Source: Rutidosis leptorrhynchoides (taxonomy: Eukaryota > Streptophyta > Magnoliopsida > Asterales > Asteraceae). Taken from it: 64,000 nt of DNA. Within the stretch, counting starts at the first letter, position 1; every line of letters begins with the position of its first letter. The DNA is taken from positions 707,511,001 to 707,575,000 of the forward strand of contig NC_092333.1 of NCBI RefSeq assembly GCF_046630445.1. The letters run 5' to 3'. The notes beneath the pieces were generated by a model. The model searched no databases. It was not told the origin of the DNA and saw nothing but the letters and a program-made list of their open reading frames with translations. The translations under genes and the position numbers were made by a program. Shown piece after piece: positions 48,222-60,308 of this stretch.

Positions 48222-50210
48222 TAATAATGCTAAAAACGAACATATATTTCATAGCATTATTCCTCAAGAAAGACAAGCTTTTAGTTGCAATTGTTCTATT
48301 TACAAGTGATATTCGTTTAAATAATAAAAGGTGAAGACAAAAGACAGATTCGATGAATTGAAGACGCAAAGGTCCAAAAAGCTCAAAAGTACAAAATACA
48401 ATCAAAGAGGTTCCAATTATTGATAAGAAACGTCTCGAAATTACAAGAGTACAAGATTCAAAACGCAAAGTACAAAATATAAAATTGTACGCAAGGACGT
48501 TCGAAAATCCGGAACCGGGACATGAGTCAACTCTCAACGCTCGACGCAATGGACTAAAAATTATGAGTCAACTATGTACATAAATATAATATAATATATA
48601 ATTAATTCTTAAAATTAATATATATATTATAATATATTTATAAATCGTCGGCAAGAAAGAAGCCAAAGGAGGGTGAGCTGTATTTTCAAACTCCGCGACT
48701 CGCGGAGTTTGAAGGCAAAAATTGCCGCGAGTCGCGGAGTACCCCTGAACTCAATTCCCTATAAAGCCAAACGAATTCTGATCATTTTGATCATAAAAAA
48801 AATTCAATCTCTCTCTATATATGTATACGTAAATATATTTATATTTTAATTTTAATTTTAATTATAATTCTAATAATAAGGGTATGTTAGCGAATGTTGT
48901 AAGGGTGTAAGTCGAAATTCTGTCCGTGTAACGCTATGCTATTTTTAATCATTGTAAGTTATGTTCAACCTTTTTACATTAATGTCTCGTAGCTAAGTTA
49001 TTATTATGCTTATTTAATCCGAAGTAATCATGATGTTGGGCTAATTACTAAAATTGGGTAATTGGGCTTTGTACCATAATTGGGGTTTGGACAAAAGAAC
49101 GACACTTGTGGAAATTAGACTATGGTCTATTAATGAGCTTTATATTTGTTTAACTAAATGATAGTTTGTTAATGTTAATATAAAGATTTACAATTGGGAA
49201 TCCCTATAAATTACCATATACACTCGATCGGACACGATGGGCGGGGTATTTATATGTACAAATAATCGTTCATTTAACCGGACACGGGAATGGATTAATA
49301 GCCACTAGAATTATTAAAACAGGGGTGAAATTATGTACAAGGACACTTGGCATAATTGATAACAAAGTATTAAAACCTTGGGTTACACTCAGTCGACATT
49401 CTGGTGTAATTATTAAACAAAGTAATAAAAACTTGTTACAGTTTAAGTCCCCAATTAGTTGGAATATTTAACTTCGGGTATAAGGATAATTTGACGAGGA
49501 CACTCGCACTTTATATTTATGACTGATGGACTGTTATGGACAAAAACCAGACGGACATATTAAATAATCCAGGACAAAGGACAATTAACCCATGGGCATA
49601 AAACTAAAATCAACACGTCAAACATCATGGTTACGGAAGTTTAAATAAGCATAATTCTTTTATTTCATATTTAATTTCCTTTATTTTATATTTAATTGCA
49701 CTTCTAATTATCGCATTTTATTGTTATTGTATTTACTTGCACTTTTAATTATCGTACTTTTTAATTATCGCAAGTTTATTTTATCGCACTTTTATTATTC
49801 GCAATTTCATTATCGTTATTTACTTTACGCTTTAAATTAAGTCTTGTATTTATTTATTATTTTACATTTGGTTTTAACTGCGACTAAAGTTTTAAAATCG
49901 ACAAACCGGTCATTAAACGGTAAAAACCCCCCTTTATAATAATAATATTACTTATATATATATTTGTATTTTTATAAAAGTAAACTAATATAGCGTTAAG
50001 CTTTGTTTAAAGATTTTCCCTGTGGAACGAACCGGACTTACTAAAAACTACACTACTGTACGATTAGGTACACTGCCTATAAGTGTTGTAGCAAGGTTTA
50101 AGTATATCCATTCTCTAAATAAATAAATATCTTGTGTAAAATTGTATCGTATTTAATAGTATTTCCTGCTAAAATATAAAGCTATTTTATATACACCTCG
50201 CATAACATCA
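48222..50210 (+). repeat. Element B 3' LTR
   Basis: Matches 22021-24018 with about 1% difference by eye plus small length changes. It has the palindrome pair at 48685-48713 and 48725-48737, and is followed by the target duplicate gtatc. Confidence 0.93.
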
Positions 50211-51056
50211 GTATCCTTTAGAAACTGCATAACAGGTTCTGCAGGATGACTTAATCTATTATGCCATGTGTGTTTAGTTAAAAAAACATGTATTAATAGT
50301 GGAATTAGCAGATTTACCTAATACAGACAAGTTGTCAAACACATATAGACCACCATGAACACTACCAGTCCCCAATGTCTTTCCCATTACACCCTTATGG
50401 GGTAAGTCCTGAATGTAGCAATTGAATTCATCAAAACTAATAAACTTTTTACTGTCTTTAGCTAATTTATAAACAGACATCAGGTTGACAAGATAGTCTG
50501 GAACAACCAACACATCAAACAAAGTAATATCAGAAGACACAGAATAGTCTCCAATTTTTAAAATTTTTGCCAAAGATCCATTTGGATGTTCAACAGCAAG
50601 ATTTGAATCAGAAATATCAATAACATTTTTAAGACCATGTTCACTAATTGTGTAATGTTGATTAGCTCCAGAGTCTATAATCCAGCTAGGTTTAGGAAAA
50701 CCTGAGCTGAGATTGGCCATATTAGATTTAGAAAAATTAGAACAACAAGAATAACAGGATCCTATACCTGACATATTGGCTTTAGGATCATTTGAAGAAC
50801 TCCTTGAATTGAGGAGAGACATAAGAACGGAAAGTTGTTCATCAGAGAAAGGCATATTGCCTTGAGAAGATGTATCTGTAGCTGCAGAATTACTAGCAAA
50901 AATTTTATTATTGTTATTATTATTATTATTCCAAGATGGTGTATAGTTATGATTAATTTTATTATTAACCATTTTTCCTCTATAATTAGGTGGATAACCA
51001 ACCACTTCATAACACCTATCAATTGTGTGTCCAATCTTTTGACATTTAGAACATTT
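50211..51056 (-). pseudogene. Element F: zinc knuckle, protease and pre-integrase (fossil piece)
   Basis: Read on the minus strand: zinc knuckle CSKCQKIGHTIDRC (about 51010-51056), a Gly/Asn-rich linker, copia protease with WIIDSGANQHYT (about 50650-50690), and the pre-integrase motif WHNRLSHPAEPVMQFLKD at the left end (50211-50265). It is cut by C on the right, within the knuckle, and by B on the left. Confidence 0.9.
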
Positions 51057-51224
51057 TGTGATGACCCGGGAATTTCCGACCAAATTTAAACTTAATCTTT
51101 ATATGTTCCGACACGATAAACAAAGTTTGTAAAGTTGAGTCGCGAGAAATTTTGAACTGTTTTTATGAATACATTTGACCTTTGACCATGCCCGACGATT
51201 CACGAACAATTAGATGTAAATATG

Positions 51225-51262
<38 letters not shown>

Positions 51263-51995
51263 AATATAAGTATGTATATAACATTTTAAAAATTAATAAA
51301 GTATACTTTAATCATGTGAATTAAAATACAAAATAATATATAAGATAATTAAGTGGATATTGAAATAAATATATATATGACTTCTATATACAAATAAGAT
51401 GACATGTATATTGTAAAATACAAACATTAAATATCCTATATATTAGGTAATTAGTAAATAGGATATAAGTAATTAATTGTAATATGAAAATATTAAATGT
51501 ATTGACAAGTTTAAACATAATTGTTATATCTCATTATAATTACCTACATTATTATTAATATTAATATTAATATCTATAATATTAATATTATTATTCTGAA
51601 ATAAAACATATAGATTTGAAAGTAGTATACATATAATTTGTTATATCTAAATTATTACTTGAAGTGGTATTATAGAGTATTATTATCTTTATCATTAAAA
51701 ATCATTATTATCATTTTGATAATTACTATTATAAATATCATTATCTATTATTACTAATAATTGTATTAATATTATTAATATAGTTATTATTATTAGAAAA
51801 TAATACAATCTATTATTATTATTATTATCAATATTATTACTAACAATTTTTATGATTTTAGTATCATTAATATTTATTGTTATTAATATAATAATTATTA
51901 TTATTAATTACATATATATTTATTAATTATTATTAGTATTTATATATAAAGATTATACAGATAGAAACAAATTTTTTTACTACCTATCCCTTTCT
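51057..51995 (+). repeat. Element C left LTR, partial
   Basis: It starts TGTGATGACCCGGG and matches 53499-54460 with few differences. It contains a TA run at about 51233-51259 and a long ATT/AAT-rich part. Confidence 0.88.
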
Positions 51996-53462
51996 CCATC
52001 AACCATCGAATTTAGAAATTCTAAAATATCATCATCAATATCTTCGATATTTCTGAGGATATTTTCATAAATATTCTCGTCCGAAATTATATACCTCTTC
52101 GTGTTTCCTGTGTATCATTATATTGGAAACATTCAATAGAAAATTTAGTACCAAAAAACAGATTATGCGAAACTATGAAGAAAGCCATGGACAAATCACA
52201 AAGAATAAGTTTGACTTCAAAGAATTCAAATGATTCAATGTCAGCTAAGGTCTTTAGTGAATATCTTGCTCCTTACTTTAAACCCTTGTAGACAATAGTT
52301 TCTATCGTCCTCTGATCTTAGATATTCTGAGATATTATCGTATCTTTCATTATAAATATCCTCCATATTTCTGGAGATATTTTTATAACTATTCTTATCT
52401 GAAATCATTAATCTCTTCGTACTATCAGTGTTACATCATATAGAAACTGTTAGTTTCTATATTCTGTAAAATTTCGAGCTTAAAATATGAAAGTTATTGA
52501 AGTAATGTTGGGAACTGATGCATGAGTTAGTATAATATAATGACACTTGATCAACGTGATTATATTACAGTAAGTCATGCTGAGTTTCTAATGGAACGTA
52601 ATGATTCACATATCATAACGTCATCATGTGCCATGTTACATAAATCTTTTATTCTACTTAACCTCCAAACATATCAAGAAAATATATTCTTGATGGTTCT
52701 ATCTTCCATGATGTTGATAAATTTAAAAATCAAATCGTGCTATCACGTTCCTTCCTGCTTAGAACATTATAATCATTCGAAACTCTATATCTACGAATTC
52801 TGGACCATTATTCGCTTGACTTAAAGTTGGAAAGAGAAAAAAAAAGTATGAAACTCCAAAATATAAGGGGAAATATAAAACTCGATAACAACACATAAAT
52901 TACAAACCATGTATATCAATGTTTATTGCAACATAAAGACACGGGAGAATTAAGAACGTTATAACCCCAAGGGCGAAGTAGAAGAAAACAGATTCCTCCA
53001 GTGGTAATTGGAAAAGGAGAATGATTGTTGCGATAGTGAGGATAAGAACAAGAATAAGAACTGGATTAAGCATTTTCACAATCTTTTGAATTTAGGAATT
53101 GAGTATAGAAGTGGTGAAAATTAATGGAACGGAAAAAGTAAATTTATAGTTAAAATATCAGACGAAGCAATCGAGGCAGATGGTCGCATTTAATTATAAA
53201 GATCTTATTTTCCATAAATCTTGAAGAATCAAATTTTATAGATTTTCAAGATTTTCTTTAAATTCCGAAAATTCAACTAAGACAACGTCAAAAGTTAAGA
53301 CGAAACTTTATTTCTTCATTTCACTCTTTTGTGATAGCTTCATTCGTACTCTTCGAATAATCAAATTGTTTTATCCATATTACTTAATAATGATAAAACT
53401 CTATTTACTAACTCATATTCGTCATGAAAACATTTTTATTGTTAGCCATGACCACCTCACTC
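51996..53462 (+). other. Element C internal region, non-coding
   Basis: No gene is seen. Two clusters (52020-52130 and 52310-52450) repeat the theme ATATTTCTGGAGATATTTT and TCTTATCTGAAATCAT and match E at about 16980-17140. A stretch around 52500-52640 matches E at about 17190-17330. The 94-residue frame at 52540-52824 is not supported by any protein-like feature. Confidence 0.65.
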
Positions 53463-53498
53463 AAATTTCGGGACGAAATTTCTTTAACGGGTAGGTAC
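53463..53498 (+). promoter_or_regulatory. Element C 3' hairpin and polypurine tract
   Basis: AAATTTCGGGACGAAATTT (53463-53481) is followed by CTTTAACGGGTAGGTAC, then the LTR start TGTGATGACCC. Confidence 0.82.
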
Positions 53499-53661
53499 TG
53501 TGATGACCCGGGAATTTCCGACCAAATTTAAACTTAATCTTTATATGTTCCGACACGATAAGCAAAGTTTGTAAAGTAGAGTCGCGAGAAATTTTGAACT
53601 GTTTTTATGAATACATTTGACCTTTGACCATGCCCGACGATTCACGAACAATTAGATGTAA

Positions 53662-53716
<55 letters not shown>

Positions 53717-55190
53717 AATATAAATATAAGTATGTATATAACATTTTAAAAATTAATAAAGTATACTTTAATCATGTGAATTAAAATACAAAATAATATA
53801 TAAGATAATTAAGTGGATATTGAAATAAATATATATATGACTTCTATATACAAATAAGATGACATGTATATTGTAAAATACAAACATTAAATATCCTATA
53901 TATTAGGTAATTAGTAAATAGGATATAAGTAATTAATTGTAATATGAAAATATTAAATGTATTGACAAGTTTAAACATAATTGTTATATCTAATTATAAT
54001 TAACTACATTATTATTAATATTAATATTAATATCTATAATATTAATATTATTATTCTGATATAAAACATATAGATTTGAAAGTAGTATACATATAATTTG
54101 TTATATCTAAATTATTACTTGAAGTGGTATTATAGAGTATTATTATCTTTATCATTAAAAATCATTATTATCATTTTGATAATTACTATTATAAATATCA
54201 TTATCTATTATTACTAATAATTGTATTAATATTATTAATATAGTTATAGTTATTATTATTAGAAAATAATACAATCTATTATTATTATTATCAATATTAT
54301 TACTAACAATTTTTATGATTTTAGTATCATTAATATTTATTGTTATTAATATAATAATTATTATTATTAATTACATATATATTTATTAATTATTATTAGT
54401 ATTTATATATAAAGATTATACAGATAGAAACAAATTTTTTTACTACCTATCCCTTTCTACTTTCATATTTTTTCTTCCCTGAGTGATATGTTTGTCGAAG
54501 AATCATAACTACACAACAATACCAATCAATTCCTGTAACAGAATTCAATCAATCAATTTCTTTATATCATCTCTACTACTATCATTCTTCAATTAAAAAA
54601 AAAAAAGAACACTCATGAAAACATATCTATCTCCTCTGCTCGTGTAACTCTAAACAAAAAAAAATTCGAATTTGAATTCCATTTGAAAATCTATAAATGC
54701 AGATATGTTAGGAATCCTTCGTTTAAACTATCTGCAAAGTTTGAAGTTCCAAATTTCTATATCGAATTCGAATTTCTAAGTCAAAGTTTTGCTTAAAAAA
54801 AAGTCAACTAATGTTCTTCACCCAAATTAGTGATATATGTTTTGATTAAGGTAAAATTTATGATTCGTTTAGTTTCTATAAACAATTTACAAATCATTTC
54901 GTGTTTTAACCATTGTCTAATACGCTTTTATAATGGAAATCACATTTTTTTTGCTTCCTACAACAGCGACGAAACAACCTCTGTTGTTCTTTTTTTAATT
55001 TTTTATTTTATTTTTTATATTGTTAATCGTTATCCTCGATTAATTATCATTCTATGTTATAAAAAAAATTAATAAGGTTAGGATTGGAGATGTTAGTCGA
55101 TGGAATTTAGAAAAAGGAGGAAGAAGGTGAAGTCAGGAAATATATGGGATAAATATAAACTAAGATGGAATCAAAACATAATAACAAACA

Positions 55191-55267
55191 TGGTCTGATG
55201 GTTGAGGGTGCTAGTGTGTATGCAAAAGGTCACGAGTTCGAGACTCTGCAAGGGCTGTTTTTTTTTT
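55191..55267 (+). repeat. tRNA-like (SINE-type) segment in C LTR
   Basis: TGGTCTGATGGTTGAGGGTGC resembles a Pol III A box. GAGTTCGAGACTC (55234-55246), about 40 bases on, resembles a B box. A T-run (55257-55267), a Pol III-type terminator, follows. The whole looks like the head of a tRNA-derived SINE. It does not fold as a full tRNA by eye. Confidence 0.45.
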
Positions 55268-55292
55268 AAAAAAACTCTATGACGTAGTCCAT

Positions 55293-55990
55293 TGCTATTA
55301 TAATAATAATTATTATTATTATTATTATTATCATTATTATTTTATTATTGTTATTGTTATAGTTATTATTATGATTATTGTTATTATTGATTGTTGACAT
55401 CTTTATGTTAAAATTTATAATATGATTATTATTATTATTATCACTTTAATTATTATTAAGTAATATAATTAATATCATTAGCATTATTATTATATTTAGT
55501 AATATTAATATGTGTATCATTGTTGTTACTATGAAAAAGATTATTGTTTTTATTATTATTATCATAAAAATAACATGAACTAATATCAATATCATTAATA
55601 TTAGTATTGGTATCGAATTATAAGTATTAGTACTATCATTATTATTGTTATTATTATAAACATAGGTATTATAATCGATGTTATTATTATTATTATGAAA
55701 ACAATACAAGTTATTATGATTTCCATAAATATTAGTAATGGCCTCGTTTTATAAACACTAGGATTATTATTTTAACACAAGTACAATTACAAATTTCATC
55801 ATGAATATTATTATTATATAATTATCAAAATCTTTATCAAAAACTGTCATTAACAGAAAAATTAATATTTTATAATTATAATCATTAAAAAAATCATTAT
55901 TATTATCATTAATAGAATTATTAACATTATTATATTATTAATAATATTAGTACTATCATTATTATTATTGTTATCACTTAAAATATTATC
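55293..55990 (+). repeat. ATT/AAT-rich low-complexity region in C LTR
   Basis: Nearly 700 bases are dominated by ATT, ATA and AAT trinucleotides. The Asn/Ile-rich minus-strand frame at 55446-55709 is a by-product of this composition. Confidence 0.85.
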
Positions 55991-57118
55991 TTAAAATACT
56001 ACTTTAACAAATGAATGATATTTATATAAATATATCTAATACATATCACACAACAAAGATTTAAATATCTTTTTATGTACAAATGAATATATGAAACATA
56101 TATAAATATATATTTAATATAAAAAGGATGTAACTAATAAATTTATATATATATTTGTTCGATTACAATTATGTATATTAATAAATATACAAATGATATA
56201 GGTTCGTGAATCCAAGGCCAACCCTGCATTGTTCAGTTGTTCAATATAGTCATATGTATTTTTACTACAAAATACATTAGGTGAGTTTCATTAATCCCTT
56301 TTTAAATGCTTTCGTAATATATATTTTGGGACTGAGAATACATGCGCTGCTTTTATAACTGTTTTACGGAATAGACACAAGTACTTAAAATTACATTCTA
56401 TGGTTGGATAATTAAACCGAATATGCCCCCTTTTAGTCTGGTAATCTAAGAATTAGGGAACAGACACCCTAATTGACGCGAACTCTAAAGATAGATCTAT
56501 CGGGCCCAACAAGCCCCATCCAAAGTACCGGATGCTTTAGTACTTCGAAATTTATATCATGTCTGAAGGAGGATCCCGGAATGATGGGGATATTCTTATA
56601 TGTATATTGTGAATGTCGGTTACCAGGTGTTCAATCCATATGAATGATATTTTTGTCTCTATGCATGGGATGTATGTTTACGAGAAATGGAAATATGAAA
56701 TCTTGTGGTCTATTAAAATTATGAAATGATTATTTATGTTAAACTAATGAACTCACCAACCTTTTGGTTGACACTTGAAAGCATGTTTATTCTCAGGTAT
56801 GAAAGAAGTCTTCCGATGTGCAATTGCACATTTTAAAGATATTACTTGGAGTCATTCATGACATATTTCAAAAGACGTTGCATTCGAGTCGTTGAGTTCA
56901 TCAAGATTATTATTAAGTCAATTATAGTTAGATATATTATAAAATGGTATGCACGCCATCAACTTTCGATGTAATGAAAGATTGTCTTTTCAAAAACGAA
57001 TGCAATGTTTGTAAAATGTATCATATAGAGGTCAAGTACCTCGCGATGAAATCAACTGTTGTGAATCATTTATAATCGATATGGACTTCGTCTGGATGAA
57101 TTAGGACGGGTCTTCACA

Positions 57119-57911
57119 CATTTTAGGTTTGGATTAGGACCCCTGCCTTTAATAGGAGTATTTGAAACATTAGATTGATTTGCCACCATTTTAGAATTGA
57201 AAGAAGAAGCATGAGGCTTCTTAGAGGTGTTTTGAGATGTAATTCTGTGAGATCTTCTCTAGAGATAAGAGAATATGCTGTTTTAACAGATGGTAATGGT
57301 TCAGTGGTTAAAATGTTACTTCTTAATGAATGATAGGAATCATCCAAGCCCATTAAAAACTGTATAAGTTTAATCATTTGATGATGTGCTTTTAATTCAT
57401 CTGAATTATCAGGTATTTCAACCATTGCATCAAATTGTTTCCAGAGTGAATTAAGTGTATGATAATATTCAGACAAAGAACTCCCATTTTGTGTTAATGA
57501 GTTAATTTTCTGATGAAGATTAAAAACCATAGCCCCATCAACCCTATCATAAGTCTCTTTTAACTCAAGCCAAATCTCCGAAGCAACTGTTGAAAATATT
57601 TTACCTAAATAAAGTTCTTCTGAGATTGAACCAATAATCCATGAGAGTACAACAGAATTACACCTTTCCCATTGTTTAATCAAAACTTCATTTGATTCAT
57701 CCTTTTTAACAGAACCATCAACAAAACCAAACTTATTTTTAGTTTTTAAAGCAAGAGTCATAGCACATTTCCAGACTCTAAAATTTTTAGTTCCAAGTAA
57801 TTTGAAGGTAATAATAGGTGTACTAGTTATATCACTTGGATGTAAAAATAATGGATCATTGAAATCCAATTTTGAAATAGGATTATCTGATGTACCCCCT
57901 GAATTACCCAT
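57119..57911 (-). pseudogene. Element F gag, N-terminal part (fossil piece)
   Basis: Starts at ATG 57911 on the minus strand. It has the copia gag pattern: DPLFLHPSDITSTPIITFKL near the start, NFRVWKCAMTLALKTKNKFGFVDG, WERCNSVVLSWI, AEVW-type EIWLELKETYDRVDGA, and the downstream LMGLDDSYHSLRSNIL. This pattern is the plant copia gag family (Retrotran_gag_3 / UBN2 type). The piece is cut by C on its left and is broken. Confidence 0.9.
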
Positions 57912-58370
57912 TGAATAACAAACAAACAGAAATTATAAGAAAAAGATAAAGAGAATCTTAATACACAGCTGTGCTTGATCAGGTATTCACCAGTTTCAAG
58001 AACTGGGATCAAGAGTTGAGCACAGTTTATGTATCTTCTACACAGAAAACAAGTTAGTTCAATTCAATAGATAAAGAAGGGATAGAAGTAACCGAAGAAT
58101 CCTGAAGAAAGTGCACAAGAAAAGAAAAGAAGAAGCAGCAGTGAATTCAACCCCTAATTGTCAATTAGGGTTTCAAAGAACACCAAGAATAGATTTAGCA
58201 ATCTATTCTATCCAGAAACACCTTCGATTCCACAAGAATACCACCCAATCAATGAGATGACCACAGAAAAGTAGAAACCCCAATTTGTCGAAACCCTAAT
58301 TTCAGATTTCAACAAAATCGCCAATCGATTGAGAAGAACAAGATTTAGATTCGATTCCGCTCTGATACCA
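57912..58370 (-). promoter_or_regulatory. Element F leader and primer binding site
   Basis: On the minus strand the primer site TGGTATCAGAGCGGAATCGA (58351-58370) directly touches the LTR and is complementary to initiator tRNA-Met. The remaining 440 bases up to gag show no gene. Confidence 0.85.
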
Positions 58371-58885
58371 TGTACAAAATAGCAATCTGATCACCAGATC
58401 TTAGAACAAAAACTTCAACAAATTATATTAAGACTATGAATCAGTCGAATACACAATAATCAATTGTTCAAATTATGTTGAACAATTGTTGAGATTACAC
58501 ACAAGAATGAATAGCTTGACAGCAGAATAGATTCAAGATGATTGAATCTTAATAATACAAAGAAAATATGAAAACCCTAATTGTAAGATCACGAACAGCA
58601 GATGTATGTGTGTGTTTTGAATGTATAAAGAATGACTGAATAATTCATCTGCTCTTGATAAGGGCTTTTATACATCTTGAATTACTTGGGCACCAATCTT
58701 GGGCTTTATCCTTGATAAACCATAGCTTTAAGCCCAAATGTCCTTCAATCCAATAAGCTTTAATCCAAAATAAAAGCCCAAAGCTTTAAGTCCAATATCA
58801 ACAATTCTACACTTTTATCTACAAATCTGCACAAACTAAAACAAGTTACAATTGAGATTGAAAAATATAAACATGTATTTCAACA
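58371..58885 (-). repeat. Element F 5' LTR
   Basis: A 515-base LTR, on the plus strand running from TGTACAAAAT to TTTCAACA, so that on the element strand it starts TG and ends CA. The next five bases (ggttc, 58886-58890) should be its target duplicate; the other side is off the window. Confidence 0.85.
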
Positions 58886-58886
58886 G

Positions 58887-59043
58887 GTTCCAGAGTTGAA
58901 TCAAGGTCTCATACCATCGTCTTCGGGTACGGTGATTAGCATTGTTGGAGCTTCAAATGTCCCTTCTTTTGAGATTAAAAAACGGCACGAGAAAGATTTT
59001 CGGTGCAAAATTGTGGATGGTAAGATGATTAAGATGGATCCTT
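58887..59043 (+). other. Exon-like open segment at the F insertion point
   Basis: Directly right of F, the plus strand is open for 51 codons, from GTTCCAGAGTTG to a TAA at 59041-59043. The encoded part is of ordinary, not low-complexity, composition (VPELNQGLIPSSSGTVISIV, then KKRHEKDFRCKIVDGK). It looks like the last exon of a host gene whose front part would lie beyond F, off the window. I do not recognise the protein. Chance cannot be excluded for so short a frame. Confidence 0.3.
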
Positions 59044-59935
59044 AATTGGTTTGTGATTTTTGTTGTATGACTTGATTCTGAAATCATTGTACTCATAGTG
59101 TTCGCTCGCATCTCTTTTGGTAGTTTCTTTGTAGACAAAATTGCCCATTTCATCCCTGTGTATTCAACTTTTTGTCTGTTTCATACCTGTGTTTTGTTTT
59201 CTGCATTTTACATCCTTAAAAGCATTTTAAAGTCTCAATTTCATCCTTCACTCTAACGAAGGTTAACTGAGTCCGTTAAAACTATTCACAGGGACTATCC
59301 ACGTAATCTTTTACCTTTAACGAATATTTTATTGCCAATATATTTCATGATTACTCTTCTTGTACGTAGCTTTGTTTAATTGAATTTTCAGGCAAAGAAA
59401 AGGTACGAATGCTTAGGGAAAAAAATGAGCCAGAACATGAATATTTTGGTTAGTGTGTTATTAGCGTTTCACCAATTATGAAACTCAAAATGGATATTAT
59501 GTTAGCTTCCCAAAGTACGAACCTTCAAAAGGCTTCTTTATGTATTTGGACCTTAGTCAATCTTCTTTGGACCAACTCTACTTAATTATTTTATAATTAT
59601 TATGTTTTTTATGTTTTTTATTTTTTTAATTTATTTCTTTATTTTATAAAACACTGTCTCATCTTCTCCAAAAACCATTTTAAACCACCACTTCTAAACA
59701 CTAACTCCGACCACCACTTCTACCCACCACCTTCACAATCCACCACCACCGCCTCCTGTTGGTTCTATTTTTTAGGTTTTTGTTTTTCCGACCACCTCCT
59801 TTACACCACCCACCTATCTGTTTCCTTTCAAAAATTCACAGATTTATATATAATCAACCAATTTATGTACAATACAACCATTATATTATCAAGTCTATAT
59901 TTAGATTTTAGATACATATACTGAGGTTAAATAAC
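59044..59935. other. Right flank, no gene seen
   Basis: AT-rich sequence. At 59140-59290 the phrases TTTCATCCCTGTG, TTTCATACCTGTG and TTTCATCCTTCAC recur, suggesting an old dispersed repeat I cannot name. A CCACCAC-rich stretch lies at 59680-59760. Confidence 0.5.
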
Positions 59936-59949
59936 TTAATAATTATTAT

Positions 59950-60308
59950 CAATACTATCATTTTCAAGATTCACCATCATCATACACTGCACAAAAAATT
60001 GCAATAGCAATAGAGGAGTTGGTGGCGTCGCATTTACCATCGCACACAACAATCGGAGTTTGTGTATTGTCAGAGTTTGGTAACCAAAGCTCCAGATCCA
60101 GAATATCATCGCCATCATTAGGCTAGATCCCGTTATTCCGATGTGATCGAGGCATAAAGGATTCCGGCGTAGGTCCGGTGAGTTTCACGTCAGAGCGCGT
60201 CAAAGGTCCGAATGGGTCGATTTTAGTCTCTTTGTGTTCGTTAACATATTTCGAGTTTAATGGTGGCAGTGGTGACGTGTTCTTCGTTCGAAAACAAGGG
60301 AAATCCAC
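59950..60308 (-). pseudogene. Unrecognised minus-strand coding-like segment
   Basis: From ATG 60308 the minus strand reads 61 residues to a stop near 60121. The same frame then stays open for about 50 more codons, with composition like a real protein (DDILDLELWLPNSDNTQTPI and a Cys-containing end). Codon content and the pyrimidine-rich stretch upstream of the ATG make a decayed host gene possible. No domain is recognised, and chance remains likely enough that confidence is low. Confidence 0.22.

Larger units (their letters stand above)
22021..50210 (+). mobile_element. Element B: Ty3/gypsy, Athila-like, with element D nested
   Basis: Two LTRs of 2.0 kb (22021-24018 and 48222-50210) and the target duplicate gtatc (22016-22020, 50211-50215) bound it within the integrase region of F. 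Parts: LTR, tRNA-Asp-type primer site, long leader, gag-protease-RT, insertion of D (29135-40508), RNase H-integrase, a small zinc-knuckle ORF, a large ORF in the position of Athila env-like genes, long 3' non-coding part, PPT and LTR. Without D it would be about 16.8 kb. The primer site, the FMDD form of the RT motif and the extra downstream ORF fit Athila. It is broken mainly by D, otherwise with few breaks; the LTRs differ by about 1% by eye. Confidence 0.92.
51057..57118 (+). mobile_element. Element C: non-autonomous Tekay-related LTR retrotransposon
   Basis: Bounded by the target duplicate cattt (51052-51056 and 57119-57123) within the gag zinc-knuckle region of F. It consists of a partial left LTR copy (51057-51995), 1.5 kb of internal sequence related to the right internal part of E, a Tekay-type PPT, and a full right LTR of 3.6 kb. 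No gag-pol is present and no primer site is seen. The shared LTR parts differ by under 1% by eye, apart from TA and trinucleotide run lengths, so it is young. It is incomplete. Confidence 0.88.
53499..57118 (+). repeat. Element C right LTR
   Basis: The LTR is 3.6 kb, starting TGTGATGACCC and ending CTTCACA. Its last 900 bases carry the family features shared with E: the GTGGTCTATT stretch, the hairpin CAACC-TTTT-GGTTG (56757-56770) and donor-like CAG|GTATG. The middle contains a tRNA-like segment and a long ATT-rich part. Confidence 0.88.
20376..58885 (-). mobile_element. Element F: Ty1/copia retrotransposon, split by E, B and C, 3' end outside window
   Basis: On the minus strand the visible parts are the 5' LTR (58371-58885), primer site, gag start (57119-57911), zinc knuckle, protease and pre-integrase (50211-51056), then integrase and the start of RT (20376-22020). 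The order integrase before RT is the copia order. The rest of RT, RNase H and the 3' LTR lie left of the window, beyond element E. As the host of three insertions it is the oldest element; its own LTR divergence cannot be measured here. Confidence 0.92.

Noticed and set aside
51052-51060. C LTR starting at TGATGACCC (51059)
   Set aside because: With that start no target duplicate matches; starting at TGTGATGACCC (51057) gives the exact duplicate cattt on both sides.
55191-55267. Intact tRNA gene
   Set aside because: Only box-like sequences are present; acceptor and anticodon stems do not form by eye.
55446-55709. Asn/Ile-rich frame in C
   Set aside because: Direct product of the ATT/AAT trinucleotide composition.
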